Notes: generated by a model from the sequence alone, not told the origin. 37,519 bases of DNA from an uncultured Rickettsiales bacterium (GCA_905478165.1 CAJQHK010000004.1:91557-129075); one strand, 5' to 3'. Numbered from the stretch's first letter, positions 9,652 to 18,901 are shown. Program-made: numbers and translations.

Positions 9652-11487
9652 CTATTCTACTGTGACTGATTTGGCTAAATTTCTTGGCTGATCAACATCA
9701 TTTCCTTTAAAAAGAGCAACATAATAAGCAATCAGCTGAACTGGTATCACATATAGTAGTGATTCGGCTATTATATCAGAATTTTTAGCTATATGCAAGG
9801 AATTTGAAATAATATTTTTAATATTATCTACTCCGCCCTTACTAGAGATAAGGATAACATTGCCATTTCGAGCAGAAATTTCGGCAATATTAGAAGATAT
9901 TTTATCAAATAATTCATTTTCTGGAGCAATAGCAATAACATAGCTATCTTTATCAATCAAAGCAATTGTCCCGTGTTTTAACTCTCCTGCTGCAATGGCA
10001 GATGAATTTATATAAGAAAGTTCCTTTAATTTTAAAGCAGCCTCCATAGAGGTAGCATACGAAATGCCACGACCAATATAAAGAATATTATCGGCATCCT
10101 TAATTTCATGAGCTATTTTCTTAATATTAGTAACATATTCTTTTGATAAAGTTTGCTGCATTAAATTCGGCATTAAATTTAATGAAGAAATTAAATCATC
10201 TACCTTTTCCTGCTTCAAAAACCCCCTTTTCTGCCCAAAATCAATAGCAAAAAGAATTAAAATAGCAACTTGAGCTGTAAAAGCTTTAGTTGAAGCAACG
10301 CCAATTTCCACTCCTGCTGTAGTTAAAATTACATCATCAGCTAAATGAGCCATTGTACTTTTTGGCGCATTAACGATTGCTAGTGATTTTTGATTTAAAT
10401 ATTTAACATATTTCATGGCAGCAATAGTATCTGCCGTCTCTCCTGACTGAGAAATAAAAATAGTTAAAGAATTTTTTGTTTGGGGTGGATTTCGGTAACG
10501 AAATTCTGACGCAATATCAACCTCAACATTAGCTCTTGCTAAAGACTCAATTAAATATTTACCAATCATACCAGAATAATAAGAAGTACCGCAAGCGACA
10601 ATAGTAATTTTCTCAATTTTTTTTAAATCAAAAGAGAATTTTGGCATCAAGACTTGATGATTTTTTTTATCAAGATATTTAGCCAAGGTCTTTTGGATAG
10701 TTTCTGGTTGCTCATAAATTTCCTTAAGCATAAAATGATCAAAACCATTTTTGCTAATTTTTTCACTATTTTTATCAATCTCTTCAATTTCTCTGGTAAT
10801 CTTATTTTGATTTATATCAAAAATATCGATCTTATCCTTAGTTAAAAAAGCAATATCTCCATCCTCTAAGTAGCAAATATTTTTAATATAGTCATTAATA
10901 GCAAAGTAATCTGAAGCGATGTAATTTTCACCATCACCAAAACCAACGAGAAGTGGTGATCCTTTTTTAGCTGCAATTAATAGGTTATCCTCATCTTGAA
11001 AAATAACACCAATAGCAAAACTACCCTCAATCATTGACAAAACTTTTAAAATAATAGTCTTTTTATCAAAATTTTTTTCTAAAAATGAAGCAATAAGATT
11101 AGTTATGACTTCGGTGTCCGTTTGGCTTTTAAAAACAAAACCCTCTTTTATTAATTTATCCTTAATTTCTTGGTAATTTTCAATAATACCATTGTGAACT
11201 ACACTAACCTTATCAGTAAAATGCGGGTGAGAATTTTCCTTATTTGCAACGCCATGAGTCGCCCACCTAGTATGACCGATAGCAATATGACCTTTAAAAT
11301 CCTTATCTTCTTTAATTGAGTTTTCTAGATTAATAATTTTACCCTCCTGCTTATGGGTTTTGATAATATTATTACTTATTATTGAAATTCCCGAAGAATC
11401 ATAACCACGATATTCCATTTTTTTAAGACCCTGCAATACCTTATCTTCTGAATTTTTACTTGATATAACGCCAATAATTCCACACAT
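9652..11487 (-). CDS. glmS: Glutamine-fructose-6-phosphate aminotransferase (isomerizing)
   Basis: Makes glucosamine-6-phosphate from fructose-6-phosphate and glutamine, the first step toward UDP-GlcNAc for peptidoglycan and lipid A. The N-terminal nucleophile Cys2 is in MCGIIGVISS. The glutaminase domain includes YRGYDSSG, GHTRWATHG and HNGIIENY (first ~240 residues). Two SIS domains follow, with ACGTSYYSGM, SQSGETADTIAAM and SYINSSAIAAGELKHG, and the C-terminus ends in the conserved DQPRNLAKSVTVE. 611 residues, full length. Genes upstream (CysQ-like, 60 bases) and downstream (autotransporter, 40 bases) are on the same strand, suggesting an operon for envelope functions. No glmS ribozyme is expected in this lineage and none was recognised in the short leader. 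Confidence 0.97.
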   Translation of the reverse strand: MCGIIGVISSKNSEDKVLQGLKKMEYRGYDSSGISIISNNIIKTHKQEGKIINLENSIKEDKDFKGHIAIGHTRWATHGVANKENSHPHFTDKVSVVHNGIIENYQEIKDKLIKEGFVFKSQTDTEVITNLIASFLEKNFDKKTIILKVLSMIEGSFAIGVIFQDEDNLLIAAKKGSPLLVGFGDGENYIASDYFAINDYIKNICYLEDGDIAFLTKDKIDIFDINQNKITREIEEIDKNSEKISKNGFDHFMLKEIYEQPETIQKTLAKYLDKKNHQVLMPKFSFDLKKIEKITIVACGTSYYSGMIGKYLIESLARANVEVDIASEFRYRNPPQTKNSLTIFISQSGETADTIAAMKYVKYLNQKSLAIVNAPKSTMAHLADDVILTTAGVEIGVASTKAFTAQVAILILFAIDFGQKRGFLKQEKVDDLISSLNLMPNLMQQTLSKEYVTNIKKIAHEIKDADNILYIGRGISYATSMEAALKLKELSYINSSAIAAGELKHGTIALIDKDSYVIAIAPENELFDKISSNIAEISARNGNVILISSKGGVDNIKNIISNSLHIAKNSDIIAESLLYVIPVQLIAYYVALFKGNDVDQPRNLAKSVTVE

Positions 11488-11547
11488 ATGTTTTTATAAT
11501 ATATAGCTCTTAGTAAAGTTAATAAGAACAATTTAAATCTCAGTAAA

Positions 11548-12369
11548 TTATTCTGAAGAAGAATTAAAAGAATTCAATAAATTTATTTTGATATAATCGA
11601 CAACCTCCTTCGAGCGAAATAAATTAAAACTTGGAATAGAAAAATCTTTTATCATAGTTTGCAAAGTAATTTCATTACCTTCTAAATCTAAAAATTGATA
11701 ATTAAGAAATTTTAAAATTCCAAAAGCTGCTGCCACATCCCAAATTTTCATATTTCCTCTTCTGGGGTAAAAATCGGCAACCCCTTCGGCAATTAAACAA
11801 AATTTATAAGAACTTGCTGAATGGATATTTTTTTTAATCAATAAACTCTTAAATTCTTCAAGTAGAATTTTTTGCTCCCCTCTGCCAAGAGAAGAAATTT
11901 GGATTATGCCATTATTTAAGTCATTTCCATCTTTTTTTAAAATTTTTGCGTCCTGAACATTAATAATTTTATAAGAATTTTGATAATCACTATAATATAA
12001 AATATCTAAAATCGGCACATAAATAAAGCCCAGCAAAAACTTACCACCCTCCACGTAACCTATATTAATAGTAAATTGCGACTCTTTACTAATAAAAGCC
12101 TTGGTACCATCGATTGGATCAATAATAAAGATCTTACTTTGCTTTGAAGCTTGTAAATTTTCCTTCTGACAATTTTCTTCAGAAATAATAGAGATATTTG
12201 GATATAAATTTTCCAAAGAAGACGAGATATAGTCATTAACAGCAAAATCAGCCTCAGTCACTGGGGAATCATCATGTTTTTTCTGAATGTCATAATCCTC
12301 ATCATAATATTTCATGGCAATTTTACCTGCCTCAACAACAATTTCCTTTAATTTTTCTATATCTAACAT
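11548..12369 (-). CDS. cysQ: Inositol-monophosphatase family phosphatase, CysQ-like (3'(2'),5'-bisphosphate nucleotidase)
   Basis: A Mg-dependent phosphatase of 273 residues. Metal-binding motifs are SPVTEADFAVND (about 35-46), SEENCQ (the Glu ligand, about 63-68), IDPIDGTKAF (about 82-91) and WDVAAAFGIL near the C-terminus. The SPVTEAD variant and overall order match CysQ, which hydrolyses 3'-phosphoadenosine 5'-phosphate, rather than SuhB. No sulfate-assimilation genes are in view, so the physiological substrate is inferred only from family resemblance. It begins the minus-strand run that continues to glmS, and is divergent from the dehydrogenase at 12421 with about 50 bases between the starts. 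Confidence 0.85.
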   Translation of the reverse strand: MLDIEKLKEIVVEAGKIAMKYYDEDYDIQKKHDDSPVTEADFAVNDYISSSLENLYPNISIISEENCQKENLQASKQSKIFIIDPIDGTKAFISKESQFTINIGYVEGGKFLLGFIYVPILDILYYSDYQNSYKIINVQDAKILKKDGNDLNNGIIQISSLGRGEQKILLEEFKSLLIKKNIHSASSYKFCLIAEGVADFYPRRGNMKIWDVAAAFGILKFLNYQFLDLEGNEITLQTMIKDFSIPSFNLFRSKEVVDYIKINLLNSFNSSSE

Positions 12370-12420
12370 AAGATAAATTTTATAAGCTGATAATTAAAAA
12401 GCGAATTTAATAATAACAAA

Positions 12421-13302
12421 ATGCTACTGAATAAAAACCTAAAATCATTGAAAATTGGCTATGGAGGAATAGGAATAATGGGCTCGGCAATGGCAAAGCA
12501 TATTTTTCAAAATGATTTTGACTTAACCATTTATAATCGCACCAAAACTAGAAAAAATTATCAAAAACTACTTCAAAAAGGGATCAAAGAGGCCAAAACA
12601 TTAGCAGAATTAGCAAATTGTGATATCATTTTTACCTGCCTTGACGATGAAATATCAGTCATAAATTTTGTAAAAGAAATATTGCCAAACCTGCAGGAAA
12701 ACTCAATTATCGTTGATATCACAACTATTGGAAAAAAGGCAGCAATTAAAATTGAAGATATTTTAGCCACCAAAAATTGCATCTTCCTAGATGCTCCAGT
12801 TACTGGTGGCGACAAAGGTGCAATCGCCGGCACTCTCACTATTATGATTGGTGGTGATGAAAAATATTTCAACTATTTGCAACCAGTTTTTCAAACATTC
12901 TCCTCTTTAATAAAATATTGTGGTGAAACTGGTTCTGGACAAGCACTAAAATCAATCAATCAATTACTTTGCGCTATAAATTTAACGGGTGTTTGTGAAG
13001 CTTTTATTGCCGCTAAAGAAATGAATATTGATCCCAAAATGATTATTGAAATTTGTGGTTCTGGCATGGCCGGAAGCAAACAATTAATGGCTGTAGGATC
13101 GGAAATTACCAAAAATAATTTTAACCCAGGATTTAAAGCAAAACATTTAACTAAAGATCTTAGATTGCTATTAGAAGGAATCAAAAACAACCAATTACCA
13201 ATAACAAGAAAAATCTTTAATGATTTGCAGGACTTAATCAAGGATGATAATTGGTCAGAGATGGGAACGCAAATTTTACTAAAATATTTGGAAAAATCCT
13301 AA
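12421..13302 (+). CDS. 3-hydroxyisobutyrate dehydrogenase-family NAD(P)-dependent oxidoreductase
   Basis: A 293-residue beta-hydroxyacid dehydrogenase. The nucleotide-binding motif reads GYGGIGIMGSAMAKHI (about 14-29), the substrate loop is DAPVTGGDKGA (about 124-134), and the catalytic lysine segment is GSGQALKSINQLL (about 177-189), matching the family K-x-x-N signature with one Asn. The C-terminal all-alpha domain with the LTKDLRLLLE stretch is present. Members reduce or oxidise 3-hydroxyisobutyrate, tartronate semialdehyde or glyoxylate-type substrates, and sequence alone does not choose among them. About ten residues precede the Rossmann strand, so a slightly later start is possible but no ATG is there. 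Its end overlaps the hisD stop by four bases, tail to tail. Confidence 0.88.
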   Translation: MLLNKNLKSLKIGYGGIGIMGSAMAKHIFQNDFDLTIYNRTKTRKNYQKLLQKGIKEAKTLAELANCDIIFTCLDDEISVINFVKEILPNLQENSIIVDITTIGKKAAIKIEDILATKNCIFLDAPVTGGDKGAIAGTLTIMIGGDEKYFNYLQPVFQTFSSLIKYCGETGSGQALKSINQLLCAINLTGVCEAFIAAKEMNIDPKMIIEICGSGMAGSKQLMAVGSEITKNNFNPGFKAKHLTKDLRLLLEGIKNNQLPITRKIFNDLQDLIKDDNWSEMGTQILLKYLEKS

Positions 13303-14588
13303 CTCCTTCTAATATCTAGGCTTAATTTATGAGCCTCAAAACCTTCAATCTCAGCGAGTAAACTAGCCTCGGAAGAAATATCAGAAAAACCCTCCTTAGA
13401 ACAATCAATGATTGAGATTCTTTTTAGAAAATCAAACACAGATAGGCCACTGGAAAATCTAGCATTACCCAAGGTTGGTAAACAATGACTCGGACCTGCA
13501 ATATAATCCCCAATTGCTTCTGGTGAATATTTACCTAAAAATATAGCTCCAGCATTAATAACTTTTTTTGATAATTCCTTAGAATTTTGAGTAATAATTT
13601 CCAAATGTTCTGGAGCAATTTTATTAGAGATTTCTACCGCCTCATTTAAATTTTCCACCAAAATAATGGCAGAATTCAAAATTGATTGATAAATTATTTC
13701 TTTTCTAGAGAGTTTTTTAATAAATATATCAATTTTTTGATTAACTTTCTCTGCAAAACCCCTGTCATTGGTAATTAAAAAAGCTTTGGAATCAATTCCA
13801 TGTTCTAATTGTGACAATAAATCAGCAATTATCCACTCCTCGTTAATATCAACGCCATCAGTAATAATGGTAATATCAGTTGGGCCAGCGATCATATCTA
13901 TACCAATCTGTCCAAAAAGCTCTTTCTTGGCAATCGCTACATAGCTATTTCCTGGACCAACAATTTTATCGCATTTATCAATATTTTTTGTACCAAAGGC
14001 GGCTGCCGCAACAGCTCCGGCGCCACCAACTTTATAAACTTTATTAATTCCGCAAATTTTAGAAGCAGCTAGAATATTTTCATCAATTTTACCATTTTTT
14101 GATGGTGTAAAAATAGAAATATCTTTAATACCAGCAACAATTGCCGGAACGGCAGACATTAAAACTGAACTTGGATAAGCGGCTGTGCCAGAAGGGACGT
14201 AAATGGCAATTTTTTCAATAATTTGCCACCTATTTCCCAAAATATTACCCTCCTTATCACTAAATTCGAAATTTTTTGGTAACTGTTTTTGATGATAGGT
14301 TTTTATTCTATCGAAAGCCTTTTGCATAGCTTTTTTAATATTTTCCGACACCTTGTTAAAAGCAGAATTTATTTCATCATCACTAACAATTAAATCCCTC
14401 CCCTTAGTAAAATTTGCCTCATCAAATTTATTACAAATTTTTATTAAAGAATCATCGCCATTGTGCTTTACATCCTCAATAATTTCTTTAACAGAATTTC
14501 TAACATTCTCATCTATAGAAATATTATTAAAAATAATTCCTTGAATTTGATTTTTGTTTCCAGAATCGATAATTTTTAATTTACTCAT
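13299..14588 (-). CDS. hisD: Histidinol dehydrogenase
   Basis: Catalyses the last two steps of histidine synthesis, histidinol to histidine, with NAD+ and zinc. All hallmarks are visible: VPSGTAAYPSSVLM, VGGAGAVAAAAFGT, CDKIVGPGNSYVA, the zinc ligands Gln and His in SQLEHGID, the catalytic Glu-His in APEHLEI, the Asp ligand in IGDYIAGPSH, and the C-terminal His in FEAHKLSLDIR. 429 residues, normal length. Because every catalytic and zinc residue is kept, a functional enzyme is likely. No other his gene is in the window. The start ATG overlaps the stop of the upstream unknown gene by ATGA, indicating translational coupling in the aroB-metG-unknown-hisD run. Confidence 0.96.
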   Translation of the reverse strand: MSKLKIIDSGNKNQIQGIIFNNISIDENVRNSVKEIIEDVKHNGDDSLIKICNKFDEANFTKGRDLIVSDDEINSAFNKVSENIKKAMQKAFDRIKTYHQKQLPKNFEFSDKEGNILGNRWQIIEKIAIYVPSGTAAYPSSVLMSAVPAIVAGIKDISIFTPSKNGKIDENILAASKICGINKVYKVGGAGAVAAAAFGTKNIDKCDKIVGPGNSYVAIAKKELFGQIGIDMIAGPTDITIITDGVDINEEWIIADLLSQLEHGIDSKAFLITNDRGFAEKVNQKIDIFIKKLSRKEIIYQSILNSAIILVENLNEAVEISNKIAPEHLEIITQNSKELSKKVINAGAIFLGKYSPEAIGDYIAGPSHCLPTLGNARFSSGLSVFDFLKRISIIDCSKEGFSDISSEASLLAEIEGFEAHKLSLDIRRS

Positions 14589-15127
14589 ACATTATTAAAT
14601 TGACCTCGTGTCAGAGAATAGTCTAGACACGGGTGAAGGACTCTATCCTGTTGTAACATAAGGTCTGGGCGAAGAAATTGTGAGGCAGCACTACATTCTT
14701 CCCCCTCTTGTTGAAGCTTATTTTCTTGCCAAAGTTGAACCTCACCCTTCATAAATGTCGGTAAATTATTAAGTTTTCTTTCGTCATGATTGTCATTCAC
14801 GGCGCTAAAAATATCTTCATTAATATTTTCCCGACTCCTAACTGTTTTATTCATGATTAGTAAGTATTTAAATGCACACCCTCTCACCGCTAAAAGACAG
14901 ATTTTTTGACTCCACCTTAATTCATCAAAAAGCAAAAAGTAAACATTTCTATCCTCCATTACAGATTCCAAAGTAAATTCTCGATTATCTACTGATTCAA
15001 GAGGAGTCTGATTATAAAATTTAACAGAATTACTAGATAATTCTATCCTTAACTCTTGATATGTGATAGCGGTCTCAATATTACTATTACTATTACCATC
15101 TCCACTCCTAAATACAGCTCTTACCAT
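14585..15127 (-). CDS. Protein of unknown function between metG and hisD
   Basis: A 180-residue protein that I do not recognise. It starts 12 bases after metG and overlaps hisD by ATGA, so it sits inside a tight operon and is probably translated. No signal peptide is visible. The first ~110 residues are of mixed composition with one hydrophobic stretch (RNVYFLLFDE, and KYLLIMNK after a Cys pair). The last ~40 residues (after QQEGEECSAAS) have a different feel, FLRPDLMLQQDRVLHP then CLDYSLTRGQF, and the DNA encoding them carries an 8-bp inverted repeat (14605-14633). This looks like in-frame acquisition of a palindromic repeat. Alternatives are a fast-evolving lineage-specific gene or a decayed one kept open by chance. 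Confidence 0.5.
   Translation of the reverse strand: MVRAVFRSGDGNSNSNIETAITYQELRIELSSNSVKFYNQTPLESVDNREFTLESVMEDRNVYFLLFDELRWSQKICLLAVRGCAFKYLLIMNKTVRSRENINEDIFSAVNDNHDERKLNNLPTFMKGEVQLWQENKLQQEGEECSAASQFLRPDLMLQQDRVLHPCLDYSLTRGQFNNV
14605..14633. repeat. Inverted repeat inside the 3' end of the unknown gene
   Basis: CTCGTGTC (14605-14612) pairs with GACACGGG (14626-14633) across a 13-base loop, eight pairs including one G-T. A second small palindrome, TGTTGTAACA, follows around 14652-14661. There is no T-run, so it is not a terminator. It lies just before the hisD start and could shape coupling, or be the core of an inserted palindromic element. Confidence 0.5.
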
Positions 15128-15139
15128 CCCTATTTTTAA

Positions 15140-16681
15140 TTATTTTATTCTTAAAAAAACGGCCTCTATTTCATTGATTTTACCCCCTTTTTGTAACTTT
15201 TTACTAAAATAAGAAAAATTTTGATGATTTTTATTAACATTTAAAAAACTTAAAATCATTTGGGCAGAATGCTCAAGAAATGGTAATAATAAAATAGCGA
15301 TTTTACGGATATTCTCTGCACTATTGCTTAAAATTTGTTCCATCTCATCAATTTTACCCTCTTTTTTTAGATTCCAAGGCGCATGATCATTAAATTCCTT
15401 ATTAATTCCGTTAGAAAAATCAATAATTTCATCCAACGCCCTATCAAATTCTAATTTTTCAATTTTCTGCCTGATATTTTCAATAATTTCTGGATTTTCA
15501 GGACAATTTGGATCCTTTTTAATAATTCCTTCACAATTTTTGTGAATCATAGCCAAGCATCTCTGAGTTAAGTTACCAATATTATTAGCTAACTCACTAT
15601 TTACCCTATTAACAAGCTGCTCCTTGGCATAATTACCATCTGACCCAAAGGGAATCTCCTTGATTAAGAAATATCTTAGATAATCAATGGCTGTTTTTTC
15701 CTTAATTTCTTTAGATTTTAGCCACTCAATTTCTTCAAATGGATCAATGATATTGCCAGTTGATTTAGAAATTTTTTGCCCTTCATTAGTCCACCAACCA
15801 TGAGCATAAATTCTTTTTGGTAGAGGAATTTCTGCTGCCATCAAAAAGGCTGGCCAATAAATAGCATGAAAACGCAAAATATCTTTTCCCACAATATGAA
15901 TTGGTGAATTTTCAGCATTTTTCCAAAAATCCTGATATAACTTTCGATCATCACTTTCATCGTCTTTGGTAAAGTTTAAAGCTGAAAGATAATTAACTAA
16001 AGCATCCAGCCATACATACATTACATGATTTTCGTCACTGGGAACTTTTACTCCCCAATTAAATGAGGTTCTGGAAATAGACAAATCTCTTAAACCAGAC
16101 TTAATAAACGAAACAACTTCATTTTTTTTAGAATTTGGCGAAATAAAATCAGGATTATCCTCGATATAATCAAGAAGCGGCTTTTCAAAAGCAGATAATT
16201 TAAAAAAGTAACTTTCTTGCCTTTCCCAAATAACTTCCGCCCCCGATGGCGCCTTACCATCAATAATTTCATCCTCATTATAAAAAGCTTCATCACGAAT
16301 GGCGTACCAACCCTCATAAATATCTTTGTAAATAAAACCTTTTTCCTCTAAAATTTGCCAGATCTTTTGAGCAGTTTTTTTATGATTTTCATCAGTTGTT
16401 CTAATAAAATAATCATAAGAATAGCCCATGAAATCAGCTAATTTTTTAAATTTTATTGAAATTTCATCACAAAATTCCTTTGGTGATTTATTTTGTTTGA
16501 TTGCTGATTTCTCAACTTTTTGACCATGTTCGTCAGTTCCAGTTAAAAAAAACACATTATAGCCATCTAGCCTTTTAAATCTAGCTAAGATATCTGCTGC
16601 CAAAGAAGTGTAAGCATGGCCAATATGAGGCTTATCATTAACATAATAAATTGGCGTTGTTACATAGAAATTTTTTGTCAT
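15140..16681 (-). CDS. metG: Methionyl-tRNA synthetase
   Basis: Charges tRNA-Met and initiator tRNA with methionine. The class I HIGH motif is in NDKPHIGHAYTSLAAD (about 15-30), FLTGTDEHGQKVE follows, and the KMSKS-equivalent is GQKISKSTGNI. The connective region WYAIRDEAFYNEDE and GAEVIWERQESYFF lacks Cys-x2-Cys knuckles, so this is the form without zinc-binding cysteines. The C-terminal tRNA-binding EMAP-II-like domain is absent; 513 residues fits the short alphaproteobacterial form. Its ATG overlaps the aroB stop by four bases. Confidence 0.96.
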   Translation of the reverse strand: MTKNFYVTTPIYYVNDKPHIGHAYTSLAADILARFKRLDGYNVFFLTGTDEHGQKVEKSAIKQNKSPKEFCDEISIKFKKLADFMGYSYDYFIRTTDENHKKTAQKIWQILEEKGFIYKDIYEGWYAIRDEAFYNEDEIIDGKAPSGAEVIWERQESYFFKLSAFEKPLLDYIEDNPDFISPNSKKNEVVSFIKSGLRDLSISRTSFNWGVKVPSDENHVMYVWLDALVNYLSALNFTKDDESDDRKLYQDFWKNAENSPIHIVGKDILRFHAIYWPAFLMAAEIPLPKRIYAHGWWTNEGQKISKSTGNIIDPFEEIEWLKSKEIKEKTAIDYLRYFLIKEIPFGSDGNYAKEQLVNRVNSELANNIGNLTQRCLAMIHKNCEGIIKKDPNCPENPEIIENIRQKIEKLEFDRALDEIIDFSNGINKEFNDHAPWNLKKEGKIDEMEQILSNSAENIRKIAILLLPFLEHSAQMILSFLNVNKNHQNFSYFSKKLQKGGKINEIEAVFLRIK

Positions 16682-17754
16682 AATTTTAATTTTTTTACTT
16701 CAATGCCCTCTTTTATTAAAGATTCTCCAATTTTTTTTAATAGAATAAAGGTTAGCGAATTATTTTTAATCTTCTTATCCTTATAAAGGTGTAATATTAA
16801 ACTCTCCTCATCCCATTTTTCTCTAAAATAAAAAGCTGAAATTGGTAGATTGGCATTTTTTAGGTGATCTTCAACCCTCATTACGTCTTCCTTGGTTAAG
16901 AATCCCAGATTTTCAGACATTTTACAAGCCAAAATCATACCAATTGCAACCGCCTCACCATGAAGAATTTCACCACTATAATCACTTTCAGTCTCAAAAA
17001 TATGACCAAAAGTGTGGCCAAAATTAAGAATTCTTCGTAAACCATATTCCCTCTCATCTTTGGCCACTATTTTCGCCTTAATTTCACAGGATTTGGTAAT
17101 AATTTTTTCAAGAATTTTTGAATCTTTTTCTTTAATCTTCTCTAAATTATCTTCTAAAAATTGGAAAAATTCAATATCAATTATTAAACCATATTTTATC
17201 ACTTCAGCATAGCCGGAAAAAAAATCACGACCTGGTAAGGTTTTTAGAAACTTTAAATCACAAATAACTAATTTTGGCTGATAAAAACTACCGATAAGAT
17301 TTTTACCATGATTGCTGTTAATGGCAGTTTTTCCACCAACAGAACTATCAGTCATAGCAAGTAAAGTTGTTGGAACCTGAATAAAATCAATGGAGCGAAG
17401 TAAGATTGAAGCAGCAAAGCCAGAAATATCGCCAACTACCCCACCACCAAAAGCGATGATCAAGGATTTTCTATCAATTGTAAAATTAAGAGCCTCTTCA
17501 GTAATTTTTTCCAAATTAACAAAACTTTTACTCTTTTCGCCAGATTTAAGGATAATTGTCTTAATTGGCAGATTGCTTTTAGCAATTTCCTTTTCAAAAT
17601 TATCTAAATGAAATTTAGCAAGATTTTGATCGGTAATAATAATAATTTTTGAATAATTTTTGCCTATTAAAAATTCATTAATTTTGTTACAAATATCACT
17701 GCCAACAAAAATATTATAGCTATTTTGACCTAAATTGATATGAATTTTCGACAT
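16678..17754 (-). CDS. aroB: 3-dehydroquinate synthase
   Basis: Converts DAHP to 3-dehydroquinate, step two of the shikimate pathway, using NAD+ and a divalent metal. Visible motifs: AFGGGVVGDISGFAAS (NAD-binding glycine loop), QVPTTLLAMTDSSVGGKTAIN, LIGSFYQPKLV, the metal ligands in SGYAEVIKYGLI (Glu), LNFGHTFGHIFE (His) and ILHGEAVAIGM (His). 358 residues, full length. It is the first gene of the run aroB-metG-unknown-hisD. The IS481-like element lies 45 bases upstream of its ATG, so its promoter may now be supplied by, or disturbed by, the insertion. Confidence 0.97.
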   Translation of the reverse strand: MSKIHINLGQNSYNIFVGSDICNKINEFLIGKNYSKIIIITDQNLAKFHLDNFEKEIAKSNLPIKTIILKSGEKSKSFVNLEKITEEALNFTIDRKSLIIAFGGGVVGDISGFAASILLRSIDFIQVPTTLLAMTDSSVGGKTAINSNHGKNLIGSFYQPKLVICDLKFLKTLPGRDFFSGYAEVIKYGLIIDIEFFQFLEDNLEKIKEKDSKILEKIITKSCEIKAKIVAKDEREYGLRRILNFGHTFGHIFETESDYSGEILHGEAVAIGMILACKMSENLGFLTKEDVMRVEDHLKNANLPISAFYFREKWDEESLILHLYKDKKIKNNSLTFILLKKIGESLIKEGIEVKKLKL

Positions 17755-17799
17755 TTGAATAAAGTTGTATCTAACAAAGCTAAGGAACTGCGAAGAAAT

Positions 17800-18866
17800 A
17801 ACTTAAATGTTCAGTCCCTTTGAGTAGTGTAGCGGATTTTTATGAAAAACTTCTGGTATTATTTTATATTGTTCTATTAAGAAATCAAAGGGTGTTTTAA
17901 ATTTTAAAGTTTTTAATCTTTTAGCAATATTGTATGTATGAATGAATTCCTGAAGATATATTTCTAATTGAGAAAAATTATCATAATGATAAATCTTTGT
18001 AGTAGAATCTTTAATTGTCTTATTAAACCTCTCTATTTGTTTATTAGTCCAGGGATTCCTAACCTTTGTTAACCTATGTTTAATTCCATTTAATTTGCAG
18101 ATTAAATCAAAATCATGACATTTCTTTGGCCTCAAAGACTTTAATAGTAATCTGTAGGTAAACTCAGCTCCGTTATCCGTTAAGATAGTATGTATCTTAT
18201 ATGGACAATCACGAATAACCGTTTCTAGGAATATTTTAGAATTCTCTATGGTTTGATTTTTATATAACCTAACTATGGCAAATTTACTAATTCTGTCGAT
18301 TGCAACAAAAAGATAAAATTTATTATCTTTTTCTAAAATAATTTCCGTGATATCAATATGGAAATAACCAATTTCACAATCTTTGAGTTTCTTTTTTTCT
18401 ACATTCTTCTCTTCTAGCTTTGGTAGAACACTAAGGTCGTTTCTTTTTAAGCATCTATGTAGGTTACTTCTTGTTAATTTTGGGATAGAATCTTTTAAAG
18501 CAATAAAACAGTCATCTAGAGGTAAATTAGAAGATTTTCTAAAAATACAGATTGCCCACTCTTCTGCTGGAGTTAAAACGGTTCTTAGTTTCTTAGATCC
18601 CATTGGTTTATCTAGAACGTCACCTCTGTTTTTCCATTTCAAAATAGTTTTAAAATTAACATTATGCTCTTTCGCTAAGACACGGATGCTCTTTTTAGAG
18701 TTTTGAATCTCTTTTCTGATAGCGATCGTGGTCTTGGCGCGTGCATGTAAAATTTGTACCATAAATCTGAAATATGTATGTAATAATATTGAAAATTAAA
18801 TTTCTTAATATGATTAATAGTTGTGCAATTTTATTCCACTACTTAATAGGATTATACACTTAAACA
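17800..18866 (-). mobile_element. IS481-like insertion sequence with imperfect terminal inverted repeats
   Basis: A transposase gene is bracketed by imperfect inverted repeats of about 30 bases, left 17800-17829 and right 18837-18866. Read inward, both share a TTAA-x-TGT block and a better-conserved inner part: TCCCTTTGAGTAGTG on the left against TCCTATTAAGTAGTG on the right, 12 of 15 identical. The left repeat overlaps the transposase C-terminus, so the end is compact. The hexamer TAACTT occurs at 17799-17804 and 18868-18873 and might be a target-site duplication, though the exact ends are uncertain by a few bases. Size about 1.07 kb fits IS481. It separates the ThiE-like gene from aroB. Confidence 0.75.
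17803..18762 (-). CDS. IS481-family DDE transposase
   Basis: A 319-residue transposase that would catalyse strand transfer of its element. The N-terminal helix-turn-helix is at about residues 24-48 (SIRVLAKEHNVNFKTILKWK). The integrase core (rve) follows: first Asp137 in FHIDITEI, second Asp196 in LTDNGAEF, and Glu244 in NKQIERFNKTI, the IS481/IS3 arrangement. RNPWTNKQIERFNKT (235-249) is the typical RxPxTxGKxERFN-like block. The frame is intact and all three catalytic residues are present, so it may be active. The C-terminus reads through the left inverted repeat. Confidence 0.93.
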   Translation of the reverse strand: MVQILHARAKTTIAIRKEIQNSKKSIRVLAKEHNVNFKTILKWKNRGDVLDKPMGSKKLRTVLTPAEEWAICIFRKSSNLPLDDCFIALKDSIPKLTRSNLHRCLKRNDLSVLPKLEEKNVEKKKLKDCEIGYFHIDITEIILEKDNKFYLFVAIDRISKFAIVRLYKNQTIENSKIFLETVIRDCPYKIHTILTDNGAEFTYRLLLKSLRPKKCHDFDLICKLNGIKHRLTKVRNPWTNKQIERFNKTIKDSTTKIYHYDNFSQLEIYLQEFIHTYNIAKRLKTLKFKTPFDFLIEQYKIIPEVFHKNPLHYSKGLNI

Positions 18867-18901
18867 GTAACTTCATATTTTCTAAGTATTAGTAATAAAT
18901 C

